Origin: an uncultured Lachnospiraceae bacterium
GTDB taxonomy: Bacteria > Bacillota > Clostridia > Lachnospirales > Lachnospiraceae
Length of the DNA stretch: 64,000 nt
NCBI GenBank assembly: GCA_949949005.1
Contig: CATLHM010000016.1
Location: forward strand, 1-64,000
Direction of reading: 5' to 3'
Shown here: piece after piece, positions 54,357-63,328 of the stretch
How positions within the stretch are numbered: the first letter of the stretch is position 1
Layout of the letters: each line of letters starts with the position of its first letter
Notes under the pieces: generated by a model
Databases searched by the model: none
What the model was told of the DNA's origin: nothing
What the model saw: the letters and a program-made list of their open reading frames with translations, nothing else
Made by a program: the position numbers and the translations under genes

Positions 54357-55293
54357 TTTCCATTCCTAATCCAAAAAGATGTATGATCCATTGCAGTGCC
54401 CATCTGTGGATTCTGCTCCTCCCACACAGAAACAATTCCACTTCCGCCTTTGCCATCGCCAGCTTTTTGCCATGCCTTTTGGCAAGCTTCCTTCTTCTCT
54501 GAAGCTTCCAGCACAGAATACGCCTTTTCTCATACAAGGAATGTATGTTACAAATCCTGGCAATTTCATCAATTAAACTTTCAAAATACCTGTATCTTTC
54601 TTCCTCCTCAGCCTGCGAAAGCACTTTCCTTGAATGGCTCCCCGGATGCACGCGGACGCCATAGAGTCTTTCCTGAATGGTAGGACAGTTATACCGGTAC
54701 ATATACGGCAGAAGCATCTGAAAATTCTGTCCCACTGGATATTCCGGAATTTTCCTGTCCGGATAAATCTCGAAAAATTCTTTTGTCTTCAACATATAGC
54801 AGCCGCAGCAGACAAAGGTGAGCCCCTCCATGATATCAAAAAAAATCCTCTCTTTTTTCAGAGCACCCAGCGTTTCCCCCGCTCCGGAAATCTGTCCTTC
54901 CTTATCAAAATAATACATGATGGAACGGACGCAGCTATATTGCGGATGATCCCTTAAAAAGTCCACTCTTCTTTTGATGGAATCCGGCTCTAAAATATCA
55001 TCGCTGTCCGGCCAGATCAGATATTCCCCCACGGCCAGCTTAAGCCCCTGGTTAATGGCGGCGGAGGCGTTCCTGTGGGGTGTCTGTAGGATCTGATATC
55101 CATAGCCTCGTTCAATGAATTTTTCCCTGTAACTTTCCAAAATCCCTACCGTATTGTCCACAGAGCCGTCGTCAACCAGAATAGCTTCCACGTAAGGATA
55201 GGTCTGGCCAAGGAGAGAATTGAGCATGGCCTCTATATATTTTTCCCCGTTATAAACAGGGGTCACGCAGGACACCAAACCGGATATTCTCAT
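54328..55293 (-). CDS. Glycosyltransferase family 2 (first)
   Basis: 321 aa, GT-A fold. Nucleotide-sugar site CVTPVYNGEKYIEAML...AILVDDGSVDNT and metal site IWPDSDDILEPDS (a WPDSDD variant of DXD). A basic C-terminal helix suggests membrane association. Transfers one sugar of the repeat unit; donor and acceptor unknown. Confidence 0.88.
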   Translation of the reverse strand: MRISGLVSCVTPVYNGEKYIEAMLNSLLGQTYPYVEAILVDDGSVDNTVGILESYREKFIERGYGYQILQTPHRNASAAINQGLKLAVGEYLIWPDSDDILEPDSIKRRVDFLRDHPQYSCVRSIMYYFDKEGQISGAGETLGALKKERIFFDIMEGLTFVCCGCYMLKTKEFFEIYPDRKIPEYPVGQNFQMLLPYMYRYNCPTIQERLYGVRVHPGSHSRKVLSQAEEEERYRYFESLIDEIARICNIHSLYEKRRILCWKLQRRRKLAKRHGKKLAMAKAEVELFLCGRSRIHRWALQWIIHLFGLGMENEYERNLQR

Positions 55294-55308
55294 GTCCTTC
55301 CTCCAGAG

Positions 55309-56331
55309 CTATTTCTTCCATAGTTTAAATTCCATTCCCTTAACATTCTTCCAAAATTTTAAATATAAAAGAAATGCCTTTCCCTCCCGCAGCCATCTGT
55401 ATTCCCTCCCCATATTCTCTGTTGGAGAAAGCTGTAACTTATGGCAGGCTTTGCAGATTTCTTTAATCTTTCTGTATTTCCATAAACCATTTTTTCTGGT
55501 TTTAGATGTCATAAGCGCCTTTATACCTCTTATCATGCCGTATTCTGTATGTGCGTTAATCTGATTCAGAATCGCCGGATTTTCAGGATTCCATGGGTAC
55601 ACAATCCTTAGATAATAATTCCTTATCTCCAAAATGCTTTTGTAATATTCAGGAGAATATTTACACAGATATTGATATCTGTCCTGCCGGTACTCATATA
55701 AAATATCAGGCAGAAATTTCACTCTTCGGATCTTATCCACATATTGCATAATAAATACCTCGTCCTCGCCTCTTCGCAAATCTGGAAAACAGATACCATA
55801 ACGGTTGATTAGTTCCATGGAAAATAATTTATTGCAGAGCATTCCCTGCAGTGCCATCGGCGCATCCATCGTCATGGACTGCTCATAATTTTTCCTTATT
55901 TTTTCCCCGGAGACTTCTCTTTCCGCATAAGAATAGATCTTTTCCTCTCCGTCTGAATACCGTATTTTGTAGCTGAAAGCAATCAGGTCGTATCCATTCC
56001 CTGTCCCAATCTCTTTCATAAGCTTCTCAATGGCCTGCTTTTCCAGAAAATCATCGGCGTCCATAAAATAAACATATTCTCCCCTTGCGGCCTCCATTCC
56101 CAGATTCCTGGCCAGACCGGCTCCCTTGTTTTTCTGATTCCTGACGATAATTCTGCCGTCTTCCTTTTCCAGCTCCCAGCAGACTCTCTCTGTGCCATCA
56201 GTGGAACCGTCATTGACGAGAATAATTTCGATCTTCCGGTAAGTCTGTCCTCTCACAGATTCCATACATTGCTTCAATTGTTCTTCCATGTTATAAACCG
56301 GGATAATCACACTGACAAGCCCATTCTCCAT
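55309..56331 (-). CDS. Glycosyltransferase family 2 (second)
   Basis: 340 aa. VIIPVYNMEEQLKQCMESVRGQ, ILVNDGSTDGT and the metal motif YFMDADDFLE. Four bases separate it from the flippase gene. Part of the polysaccharide operon; linkage specificity not predictable. Confidence 0.9.
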   Translation of the reverse strand: MENGLVSVIIPVYNMEEQLKQCMESVRGQTYRKIEIILVNDGSTDGTERVCWELEKEDGRIIVRNQKNKGAGLARNLGMEAARGEYVYFMDADDFLEKQAIEKLMKEIGTGNGYDLIAFSYKIRYSDGEEKIYSYAEREVSGEKIRKNYEQSMTMDAPMALQGMLCNKLFSMELINRYGICFPDLRRGEDEVFIMQYVDKIRRVKFLPDILYEYRQDRYQYLCKYSPEYYKSILEIRNYYLRIVYPWNPENPAILNQINAHTEYGMIRGIKALMTSKTRKNGLWKYRKIKEICKACHKLQLSPTENMGREYRWLREGKAFLLYLKFWKNVKGMEFKLWKK

Positions 56332-56335
56332 AACA

Positions 56336-57865
56336 CTATTTCCTTTCTCTCCCCATTTTCTCAGACAACATTGATTTCCCGATCTGTATCATGTATGCAA
56401 ATTCCGGCAAGGATCTAAACAACAGGAAATTGATTCCTATTGTTAGAAACACTGAAATGAATCCATAAAGCAATATCTGCCAATACAGGTTAGATATGGT
56501 AATAAACGCACATACTGACTTCACCGAAAGCAGACATAAGATACCGACAGCTACTTCTTTCAAAAGTAAGTCCACATAGGATGCGCTGGAAAAATGCAGA
56601 AAATCATGAAAAAAAAGATGAATTTTCATCATGTGCTGAACGATCAAGCTGCAGATTGTTCCAATCACTATTCCTGAAATTCCAAGCTTTTTCCCTAAAA
56701 TCACGGAAACCAATAAATTCACTATATTTCCAGCTATCGAAATATTTTTATCCTCTTTAAACAGTCCGGACACTTCCAGCATAGACCAGAGCGGGTTTTT
56801 TATGATATAAATCAAAAGATTTACCGCACAGACAAGTACCACATGCATTGGCAGTGTATACATCTCCCCATACAGCAGACGGATGAAGGGGGTGGATACT
56901 GTGTAAAATCCTGCTGTTGCGATAATGGTGGGACAGTAGGTAATAAACGTGAGGCGTTTCAAAACCGTTTCTGTATGTCGGTTATTCTTTTCCGCCATCA
57001 AATTTCCTATGCTCCCTTTTGTCGCGGAACGGAACTGGTTCAAAATGATTTTTAACGGATTAAGCAGCATCGTATAGCTGCCATATGCGCCTATATGCAG
57101 GGTCCCCACCATCACGGAAATCAGTATGTTGTCCGTTGAGTTTATAATTTTGCCCGAAAGCACCCCGATAAATAAATGTCTGACATTGGAGAACACCTGC
57201 TTCTTCTCGTCCTTCGGCAGAGCGTCCTTCCTCTTAAGAAACGGATACTGCCCGTCCGCATATGCGGAAATCACAAGATTACCCGTCACTGTCGCTATAA
57301 TCTGGATGCTCAAATAAATAAGATACTTTCGGGTTGAAACCAAAAATACAATGCTGATACCGGTAAAGATCGTCCGTATCAGTATCGTGTATTTTGAGAC
57401 TATATAATCTTTCTGGTCTGCATTTAAAAGTGCGGATTTATAAGAGAACAGATACGAAGAGGCGGTTTGAACCAAAAAGAGGAAATAAATCAGCCTCAAA
57501 TATCCTAACTCTATCTCTATTTTGCTGACCAACAGATGGACAAATGGGAGTAGGAGAAGCCCTGCCAGGAAAATTGCCAGCGCAATGAAGCGGTACGCTT
57601 TCTTAAAAAGATTCATCAGCTCCGCAAGCTTCTTCTCATTATTCTCCTTAAGTGGTACATACAAATTATATATAATTACAGTGCCCACTCCCATTTCCGC
57701 CAGTGAGAGCATGGCGATCACTTCCCTGAACAGACCGTTTAAGCTCACTGCCTCCGCTCCTAATGTGTGAATCAGCACATAGCGGACGATAAAACTGAGC
57801 AGAGAAGAACTTGCCTGGGAGATACTCCCGTATATTAAATTTTTCAGGCTCAGCTTAATGCGCAT
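56336..57865 (-). CDS. Polysaccharide flippase (Wzx/MATE-type)
   Basis: 509 aa with 12 to 14 predicted helices and no large soluble domain. ISQASSSLLSFIVRYVLIHTLGAEAVSLNGLF at the N-terminus is typical of the MVF/Wzx superfamily. It should flip undecaprenyl-linked repeat units across the membrane for the polymerase. It overlaps a glycosyltransferase gene by 16 bases. Confidence 0.9.
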   Translation of the reverse strand: MRIKLSLKNLIYGSISQASSSLLSFIVRYVLIHTLGAEAVSLNGLFREVIAMLSLAEMGVGTVIIYNLYVPLKENNEKKLAELMNLFKKAYRFIALAIFLAGLLLLPFVHLLVSKIEIELGYLRLIYFLFLVQTASSYLFSYKSALLNADQKDYIVSKYTILIRTIFTGISIVFLVSTRKYLIYLSIQIIATVTGNLVISAYADGQYPFLKRKDALPKDEKKQVFSNVRHLFIGVLSGKIINSTDNILISVMVGTLHIGAYGSYTMLLNPLKIILNQFRSATKGSIGNLMAEKNNRHTETVLKRLTFITYCPTIIATAGFYTVSTPFIRLLYGEMYTLPMHVVLVCAVNLLIYIIKNPLWSMLEVSGLFKEDKNISIAGNIVNLLVSVILGKKLGISGIVIGTICSLIVQHMMKIHLFFHDFLHFSSASYVDLLLKEVAVGILCLLSVKSVCAFITISNLYWQILLYGFISVFLTIGINFLLFRSLPEFAYMIQIGKSMLSEKMGRERK

Positions 57866-58881
57866 GATCTAATATACCTTCTCAGAGTTTTATAAACAAC
57901 AAGAATGCCCCAAAAAGCTCTTGTACTGATGGATAAAAGCAACACCTCTATGGCAATTTTTTTATATTTGAAGCAGGCCAGCGCCTTCCGGCTCATATGC
58001 CGTCGGATATTTTTCTGAAATTTCTTCAGATAACCCTCTAATTTTCTCCCTTCAATTTCTCCGCTCTCCACGGCTTTCACCGCCATCCTCACGTTGATTA
58101 CCAGTATTCTCTGCTCAAGCAGTGGGAGAAGCTCTGGCTCCTTTTTTCCCAGTTTCCTGCAAAGATACTCATATACAAGGGACTCCGAGTACTGCTTTTT
58201 TTGAAAACCTCCTTTGGTTATACTGTCTTTTCTGCAGACATAATGGTATAATTTATCCGGCATACAGGAAACCTTCTGAACGGTTCGGAACAACTGATAT
58301 AAAAAAAGGAGATCCTCTCCACAATAAATCTTTTCGTGAAAACGGCAGTGCCTGATGCTTCGGCGGGTATAAAGTTTTCCCCAGGTACCACAATCAAAGA
58401 AATGTCTTTTTATCATACAGGAAATCGCTTCTTCCCCGTTGAGCACCCTGTTCCTGCTTCCCTCTGCCCTTGTATCAGCATAAGGCCCAAAATTGATATA
58501 ATCAACTCCGCAGATGCTCACATCCGCCTGGGTTTCCATGAGGTTTTCATACAGACAACCCAGCAGCTCCTTATCCACATAGTCGTCTGCATCCACAAAG
58601 CAGATCAATTCCCCTTCCGTCCTGTCAATGCCGATATTTCTGGCGTGGGAAGCCCCACGGTTTTCTTCCAGATGAATGACAAAAATGCGGCCGTCTCTTT
58701 GGGCATACTCATCGCAAATTCTCCCGCTCTCATCTGACGAGGCGTCGTCTATGAGAACCACTTCTATCTTTTCATAAGTCTGCGCCAGCACCGAATCGAG
58801 GCACTTTTGCAAATACTGCGCCTTATTAAAAACCGGTATGATCACGCTGATTAATGCTTCCTCACTGTTCACTCTTCGCAT
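57850..58881 (-). CDS. Glycosyltransferase family 2 (third)
   Basis: 343 aa. VIIPVFNKAQYLQKCLDSVLAQ, VLIDDASSDES and CFVDADDYVDKEL. The C-terminal ~60 residues are basic and hydrophobic. Its start overlaps the next gene upstream by 20 bases. Confidence 0.9.
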   Translation of the reverse strand: MRRVNSEEALISVIIPVFNKAQYLQKCLDSVLAQTYEKIEVVLIDDASSDESGRICDEYAQRDGRIFVIHLEENRGASHARNIGIDRTEGELICFVDADDYVDKELLGCLYENLMETQADVSICGVDYINFGPYADTRAEGSRNRVLNGEEAISCMIKRHFFDCGTWGKLYTRRSIRHCRFHEKIYCGEDLLFLYQLFRTVQKVSCMPDKLYHYVCRKDSITKGGFQKKQYSESLVYEYLCRKLGKKEPELLPLLEQRILVINVRMAVKAVESGEIEGRKLEGYLKKFQKNIRRHMSRKALACFKYKKIAIEVLLLSISTRAFWGILVVYKTLRRYIRSCALS

Positions 58882-59917
58882 TTCCTTTCCTGTAAAGTTT
58901 TTTTATTCGATTACAACAATATAAAAAAAGATAGGAAGTCAAAAACATTTCTCTTTGAAACAGCTTGTAAGTAATTCTGGTTTTCAGACTGATTCTCCCC
59001 CACTGTGCCTTTCTGACGCTTTCTTTTAACGGCTGGCTGTTCATCTGACGCCGGATTTTACTCACCTGACGCCACTGCCTGTCATTTACCGCATGAATCA
59101 TGAGCGTAAAACACATATATGCCCCGTAGCGCATGATCTGCCCATCAAAATCCTTTGGCAAACCGCATGCGCTTTCCTTCCGCTTTCTCAGTTCCTCCAA
59201 AACCATGCTGATCTGTCTGTAATGTGCAATCCGAAAGCCGTGCGCACCTGAACGTTTCCTCACCCGGTATCTGTGCAAAGGCTCCCGACTTAGGCAAACT
59301 CTTTTTCCTTCCTCGTAAACCCGAATAATCCCCAGCAGATCTTCTCCCAGAGAAATCTTTTCATTGATTATCAGAAAAGCCCTCTCCGCCAACGGCCTGA
59401 AAATAATTTTACCGGAAACATACCAGGTCATATGCCGCATCTTATCATCCATCAAGAGATGAGGATAAATAACTTCTCTGACATCCTCCCTCTGATACAG
59501 CCCCTCTGCCACCGGTTCATGGACAATCCGGACAGACTTTTCCTTTTCTTCTTCCTGTTCATGGATACAGGAAAAAACTACCATCTCCGCCCCTGTTTTC
59601 TCGATTTTCTCATATCCTCGCATCAAGAATTCTGGCATCACCCTGTCATCGCCGTCCACAAAGGCCACATAATCCCCCGACGCTTCCTTAAGCCCTGACT
59701 TTCTTGCCGCTGTCACCCCCTGGTTCTTCTGATGGATGACCTTCACCCTTTTATCCTTTCTCCCGTAAGCATCACAGATTGCCGGACAATTATCAGGGGA
59801 GCCGTCGTCAACAAGAATCAATTCAAACTCTTCAAAGTTCTGGGCTAAAATGCTCTCCACGCAGGACTCCAAATACGGCTCCACCTGATACGCCGTGACA
59901 ATTACAGAAAAGTACAT
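58862..59917 (-). CDS. Glycosyltransferase family 2 (fourth)
   Basis: 351 aa. VIVTAYQVEPYLESCVESILAQ, LILVDDGSPDNC and AFVDGDDRVMPEF. Same operon, overlapping the GT4 gene by 16 bases. Confidence 0.9.
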   Translation of the reverse strand: MYFSVIVTAYQVEPYLESCVESILAQNFEEFELILVDDGSPDNCPAICDAYGRKDKRVKVIHQKNQGVTAARKSGLKEASGDYVAFVDGDDRVMPEFLMRGYEKIEKTGAEMVVFSCIHEQEEEKEKSVRIVHEPVAEGLYQREDVREVIYPHLLMDDKMRHMTWYVSGKIIFRPLAERAFLIINEKISLGEDLLGIIRVYEEGKRVCLSREPLHRYRVRKRSGAHGFRIAHYRQISMVLEELRKRKESACGLPKDFDGQIMRYGAYMCFTLMIHAVNDRQWRQVSKIRRQMNSQPLKESVRKAQWGRISLKTRITYKLFQREMFLTSYLFLYCCNRIKKLYRKGNAKSEQ

Positions 59918-61095
59918 GCCCTGTCCACCTTTCTCGTTGCCTTCCGGTCTTCTTGTCTGTCAAGGTAAAACTCTTGGAGCCATCCGGCCGTATCCGCAAT
60001 CTCATATCCCGCTTTCTTTACCTTCTTCCAATACTCCTCCCGTCCTTCTCTACATTTTTCGACCTCCTTAAGCGCGAATTGTGCCCACTCCCGGGCCGGA
60101 TGATTCAAATCAAGGAAACAGGCTCTGTCTGTCAACGCCGCCTGCCTGGTAATGCTTCCGGAAAAAACACAGGGAAGGCCGCTTGCCTGCGCCTCCACCC
60201 CAACCACAGGTAAACCCTCAAACAGGGAAGGAAGGAGAAATACGTCCATCATACACAGGTATTCTGCAACCCGCTCAGTAGCGGCAATATGAATAAGCCT
60301 GTCCCGAATCTCAAGTTCCTCTGCCGTCTCCATCAGCTCATCCTCAAGCTCTCCCTGCCCGATCAATAACAAAAAGCTCTCAGGCCGTAATTTTAAAATT
60401 TCCGCAAAAATTTCCATCAAAAATTTCTGATTCTTCTGTCCGCAGAACCTTCCGATGCTCCCTGCCACCAATTCATTGGCAATTCCATACTGCTCCCGCA
60501 TCTTCCTGCGAACGGTTCCGTCGAATCTAAAATGCTCCGTGGCGATTCCGTTTTTCACATAAATAATGTTTTTCCTGGGCCTTTTTCCAAACATAAACTC
60601 TCCCGCCAAATCGGAACAGGCAAAATAATAATCCCCGCAAAGGGGAAGCAGCATCCGACAGATTCCCTGAAAGATTCTGTGCCCCCTCCCCTCTTTTTTC
60701 AGTTGAGAATTGTGGGAATGCAAAATGATTGTTTTCACCCCTGCGAGTCTTGCCGCTATTCCTGCCAGGCAATCGTAAGGGGTGGGGGCGTTAATGTGAA
60801 AAATCACTGCTTTCTCTTTTTTTAGCACCTGATAAATCCTTACAAACTTTAGCAGGAATTTTTCTGCCTTATTCCCGGCCTCCGTATTGTCGGCAACCAG
60901 CTTCCTCCCTCCCAGTTCCAAAGCTCTCGATTCCCAAAATTCTTCCTGATTACGGTAAACCAGATAATCAAAATTTACTTTCTCCCTATCCAAATGGGCA
61001 CAGACCGCCAAAATCATAGCGGAAATTCCCCCTGCCTGCAAATAGCATACCTGTATGACCCGGAGAGGATTTTCCTTTTCGCTTCCTTCCCTCAA
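59902..61095 (-). CDS. Glycosyltransferase family 4
   Basis: 397 aa GT-B enzyme. N-terminal VIQVCYLQAGGISAMILAVCAHL (acceptor loop), HSHNSQLKKEGRG, VGSIGRFCGQKN, LIGQGELEDEL and the EX7E donor motif in PSLFEGLPVVGVEAQASG. Likely adds a sugar to the growing lipid-linked unit. Confidence 0.9.
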   Translation of the reverse strand: MREGSEKENPLRVIQVCYLQAGGISAMILAVCAHLDREKVNFDYLVYRNQEEFWESRALELGGRKLVADNTEAGNKAEKFLLKFVRIYQVLKKEKAVIFHINAPTPYDCLAGIAARLAGVKTIILHSHNSQLKKEGRGHRIFQGICRMLLPLCGDYYFACSDLAGEFMFGKRPRKNIIYVKNGIATEHFRFDGTVRRKMREQYGIANELVAGSIGRFCGQKNQKFLMEIFAEILKLRPESFLLLIGQGELEDELMETAEELEIRDRLIHIAATERVAEYLCMMDVFLLPSLFEGLPVVGVEAQASGLPCVFSGSITRQAALTDRACFLDLNHPAREWAQFALKEVEKCREGREEYWKKVKKAGYEIADTAGWLQEFYLDRQEDRKATRKVDRACTFL

Positions 61096-61144
61096 ACCTT
61101 TACCACCTTTCTGTTCAACCGCTTTAGGCTGTCCTGTCTGTCAT

Positions 61145-63328
61145 TTATTCTGTCAGTTTTAGAATCCCATAACAGCTTGTGGCGCACCACAGCTCGCCGC
61201 TTTCAGGCTGAATCCCCAGCCACATAGGCGAAACCACCTCATCCCCGATGGTAATGCCCCCAAAAGGAGAAACATCTATCCAGGACTTTCCACCGTCCTC
61301 AGAGCACAGCACGGTTACACTGCGGTTGACAGAAACATCATAACCCGCTACATAAACCAGGCCTTTCCCAGAGTCCACCGCAATCCCGTTTACATAAACG
61401 CTCCCCATCTGATCCTTCGGAAGCGTGTCTGTCAAATCCCGTACCTCGCCTGTGGAGAGTGCCACCGTATATAGCTTTTTCCTGTCAGCCGCCACATACA
61501 AAAGCCCGTTTTGGGCGTCGATCTGAATCTCATTTAAATACCCCTTATCATAAATGGGAATTTCCTCTTTATTCACACGCTGCCAGCTTTTCCCCTCATC
61601 GTAAGATCTGAGGACATAGCCGGCACCCTCCTCACAGCCATACAATTCATGCTTTCCCTCCGGATAATGAGCATAAACCTGCAGGCAGCCCTCCATTTTT
61701 TCCCAGCTTTTTCCGCCGTTTCCGCTTCGGTAGTCTCCCGCGAAGAACACATCTCTATCGTTATAGGACTGATAGGAGGATACATCCGGATTTGAAATCC
61801 TGTTTGAAATCACCCTGCCTGTATCCTGAAAGGTTTTGCCGCCGTCAAAGCTGATGGTAATGCGGCGGGGGGCATACCAGGAATCCGCGAGACAACCCCA
61901 GAACACCTCAGTGTCTGCCGCGTATCCTCCATATACATGGCCGGAATATCCCTTTCTGCTCATATTTATGTAGCGCCAGGTCTGGCCGCCGTCAGAGGTC
62001 AGCGCACCATTATAATCCTGAAATCCCAGAAACATCAGCTCCGGATTTTTCAGGTTAAACCGTGGTTTTCCCCCGGCCAGCACCCCGCAGATCCCCGCCG
62101 AATCCCAGTGCCAGGTTCTGCCGCCGTCACGGCTGGAAATGATGAAGTCGCCCCCAAAGCTCCACACCTGATCTTCCTGCCTGGAGCTAAAGGCAAACAC
62201 TTTATCCCGTGGATTAAAGTATGGAAAGAAATCTCGGCTGTCATCATAAACTGCTTTGTGAAAATCTTCTCCTCCATCATGGGAAAAATAAATATCATCC
62301 CTGTATGGATTCTCATCCCCCTCCACATGCAGCAAAATCTTTTCAGGGTTTAGCGGGCTTACCGCAATCTGTTTCGTGTGCGCATCCGAGAGAAACTCCA
62401 TCTCTGGAAGCGGCTTCCAGTCTCCCTCTTTTAAAAGATTCCCGACAATGATCCTCTTTTCCTCACACAGGTAGATTTTTCCGTTTATCCAGGAGATCTC
62501 ACAGCCGTTTACCGTCCCCTGATACAGAGGAGTAAAACTCTCCCCCCTATCTCTGCTCACATAGAAGCCATCGGCTTTTGCCGCATATAGATCTCCCTTT
62601 TGCGGATGAACCATCAGCTTTGCCCCCTGCATATCAGCATTCACCAACTCCCAGGTGCTTCCGCCATCCAGAGAGCGGTAAAGCCCTCTTCTGTCCTCTT
62701 CGCCAGAAGCATTTTCTTTGGAAGCGTGTTTCCCGGAGGGTTCCCCCTCTTTCTCGGGCGTGGAAAAATAGGCCCTAAGGCAATTTCCTTCCCTTTCCTC
62801 GAAGGAGGATTTGTCAAAGACCAGACAATCCTTATTTGCGCCGCTGACAAATCCACGAAAGACAAGCATCAGATTCCAGCTTTCCCCTCTGTCCTCTGAA
62901 AGATAAATCCCTTGCCAGCTTCTTTCCTTGTCGCTGCTTCCAATCGCGAGAACCTTCCTGTCATTGCAGGGATCGATCGCAAAGGCATTGCATCCTCTCG
63001 CATAAAATCCTTTCATGGACCGCTTCCAGCTCTCTCCTCCATCTGTGGAGCGATAAATCCCTCCTGTGTTGGTTCCGTAAAACATCAGGCAATCGTCCGC
63101 CTCTCCCACCTTCAGTGCCTGCGGCCACTGGCATCCCTCTCCGCCCGTCCCCCCGGCCTGCCTGCTCTCAGCAGAAACGATGGGAACGTTTTTCCATTCT
63201 TTCTTTTCCGCCGCCTGGAGGCTCCCCGTCATACAGGGAAAGGCAAGCAGAAGCGCCCATACAATGATCCATTCATTTCTCTTCCATCCTTTTTCTTTCT
63301 GTCTGCTTCCCCGCCAATTTTTCTCCAT
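61145..63328 (-). CDS. Secreted Asp-box (BNR/sialidase-like) beta-propeller protein
   Basis: 727 aa from ATG 63328 (GGAGG six bases upstream). Signal peptide (about 15-39, ending LQAA) followed by at least eight Asp-box repeats of the S-x-DGG-x-T/S-W type: STDGGESW, SEDRGESW, SLDGGSTW, SRDRGESF, SHDGGEDF, SRDGGRTW, TSDGGQTW, SFDGGKTF, SEDGGKSW. The pattern resembles VPS10/xyloglucanase-type propellers more than true sialidases, and no RIP motif is seen. It lies between the polymerase and glycosyltransferase genes and overlaps the former by 56 bases, so it probably modifies or binds the exported polysaccharide. Confidence 0.85.
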   Translation of the reverse strand: MEKNWRGSRQKEKGWKRNEWIIVWALLLAFPCMTGSLQAAEKKEWKNVPIVSAESRQAGGTGGEGCQWPQALKVGEADDCLMFYGTNTGGIYRSTDGGESWKRSMKGFYARGCNAFAIDPCNDRKVLAIGSSDKERSWQGIYLSEDRGESWNLMLVFRGFVSGANKDCLVFDKSSFEEREGNCLRAYFSTPEKEGEPSGKHASKENASGEEDRRGLYRSLDGGSTWELVNADMQGAKLMVHPQKGDLYAAKADGFYVSRDRGESFTPLYQGTVNGCEISWINGKIYLCEEKRIIVGNLLKEGDWKPLPEMEFLSDAHTKQIAVSPLNPEKILLHVEGDENPYRDDIYFSHDGGEDFHKAVYDDSRDFFPYFNPRDKVFAFSSRQEDQVWSFGGDFIISSRDGGRTWHWDSAGICGVLAGGKPRFNLKNPELMFLGFQDYNGALTSDGGQTWRYINMSRKGYSGHVYGGYAADTEVFWGCLADSWYAPRRITISFDGGKTFQDTGRVISNRISNPDVSSYQSYNDRDVFFAGDYRSGNGGKSWEKMEGCLQVYAHYPEGKHELYGCEEGAGYVLRSYDEGKSWQRVNKEEIPIYDKGYLNEIQIDAQNGLLYVAADRKKLYTVALSTGEVRDLTDTLPKDQMGSVYVNGIAVDSGKGLVYVAGYDVSVNRSVTVLCSEDGGKSWIDVSPFGGITIGDEVVSPMWLGIQPESGELWCATSCYGILKLTE

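Noticed and set aside
61145-63328. True sialidase
   Set aside because: Asp-boxes alone are not specific; the RIP motif and arginine triad of sialidases were not found.
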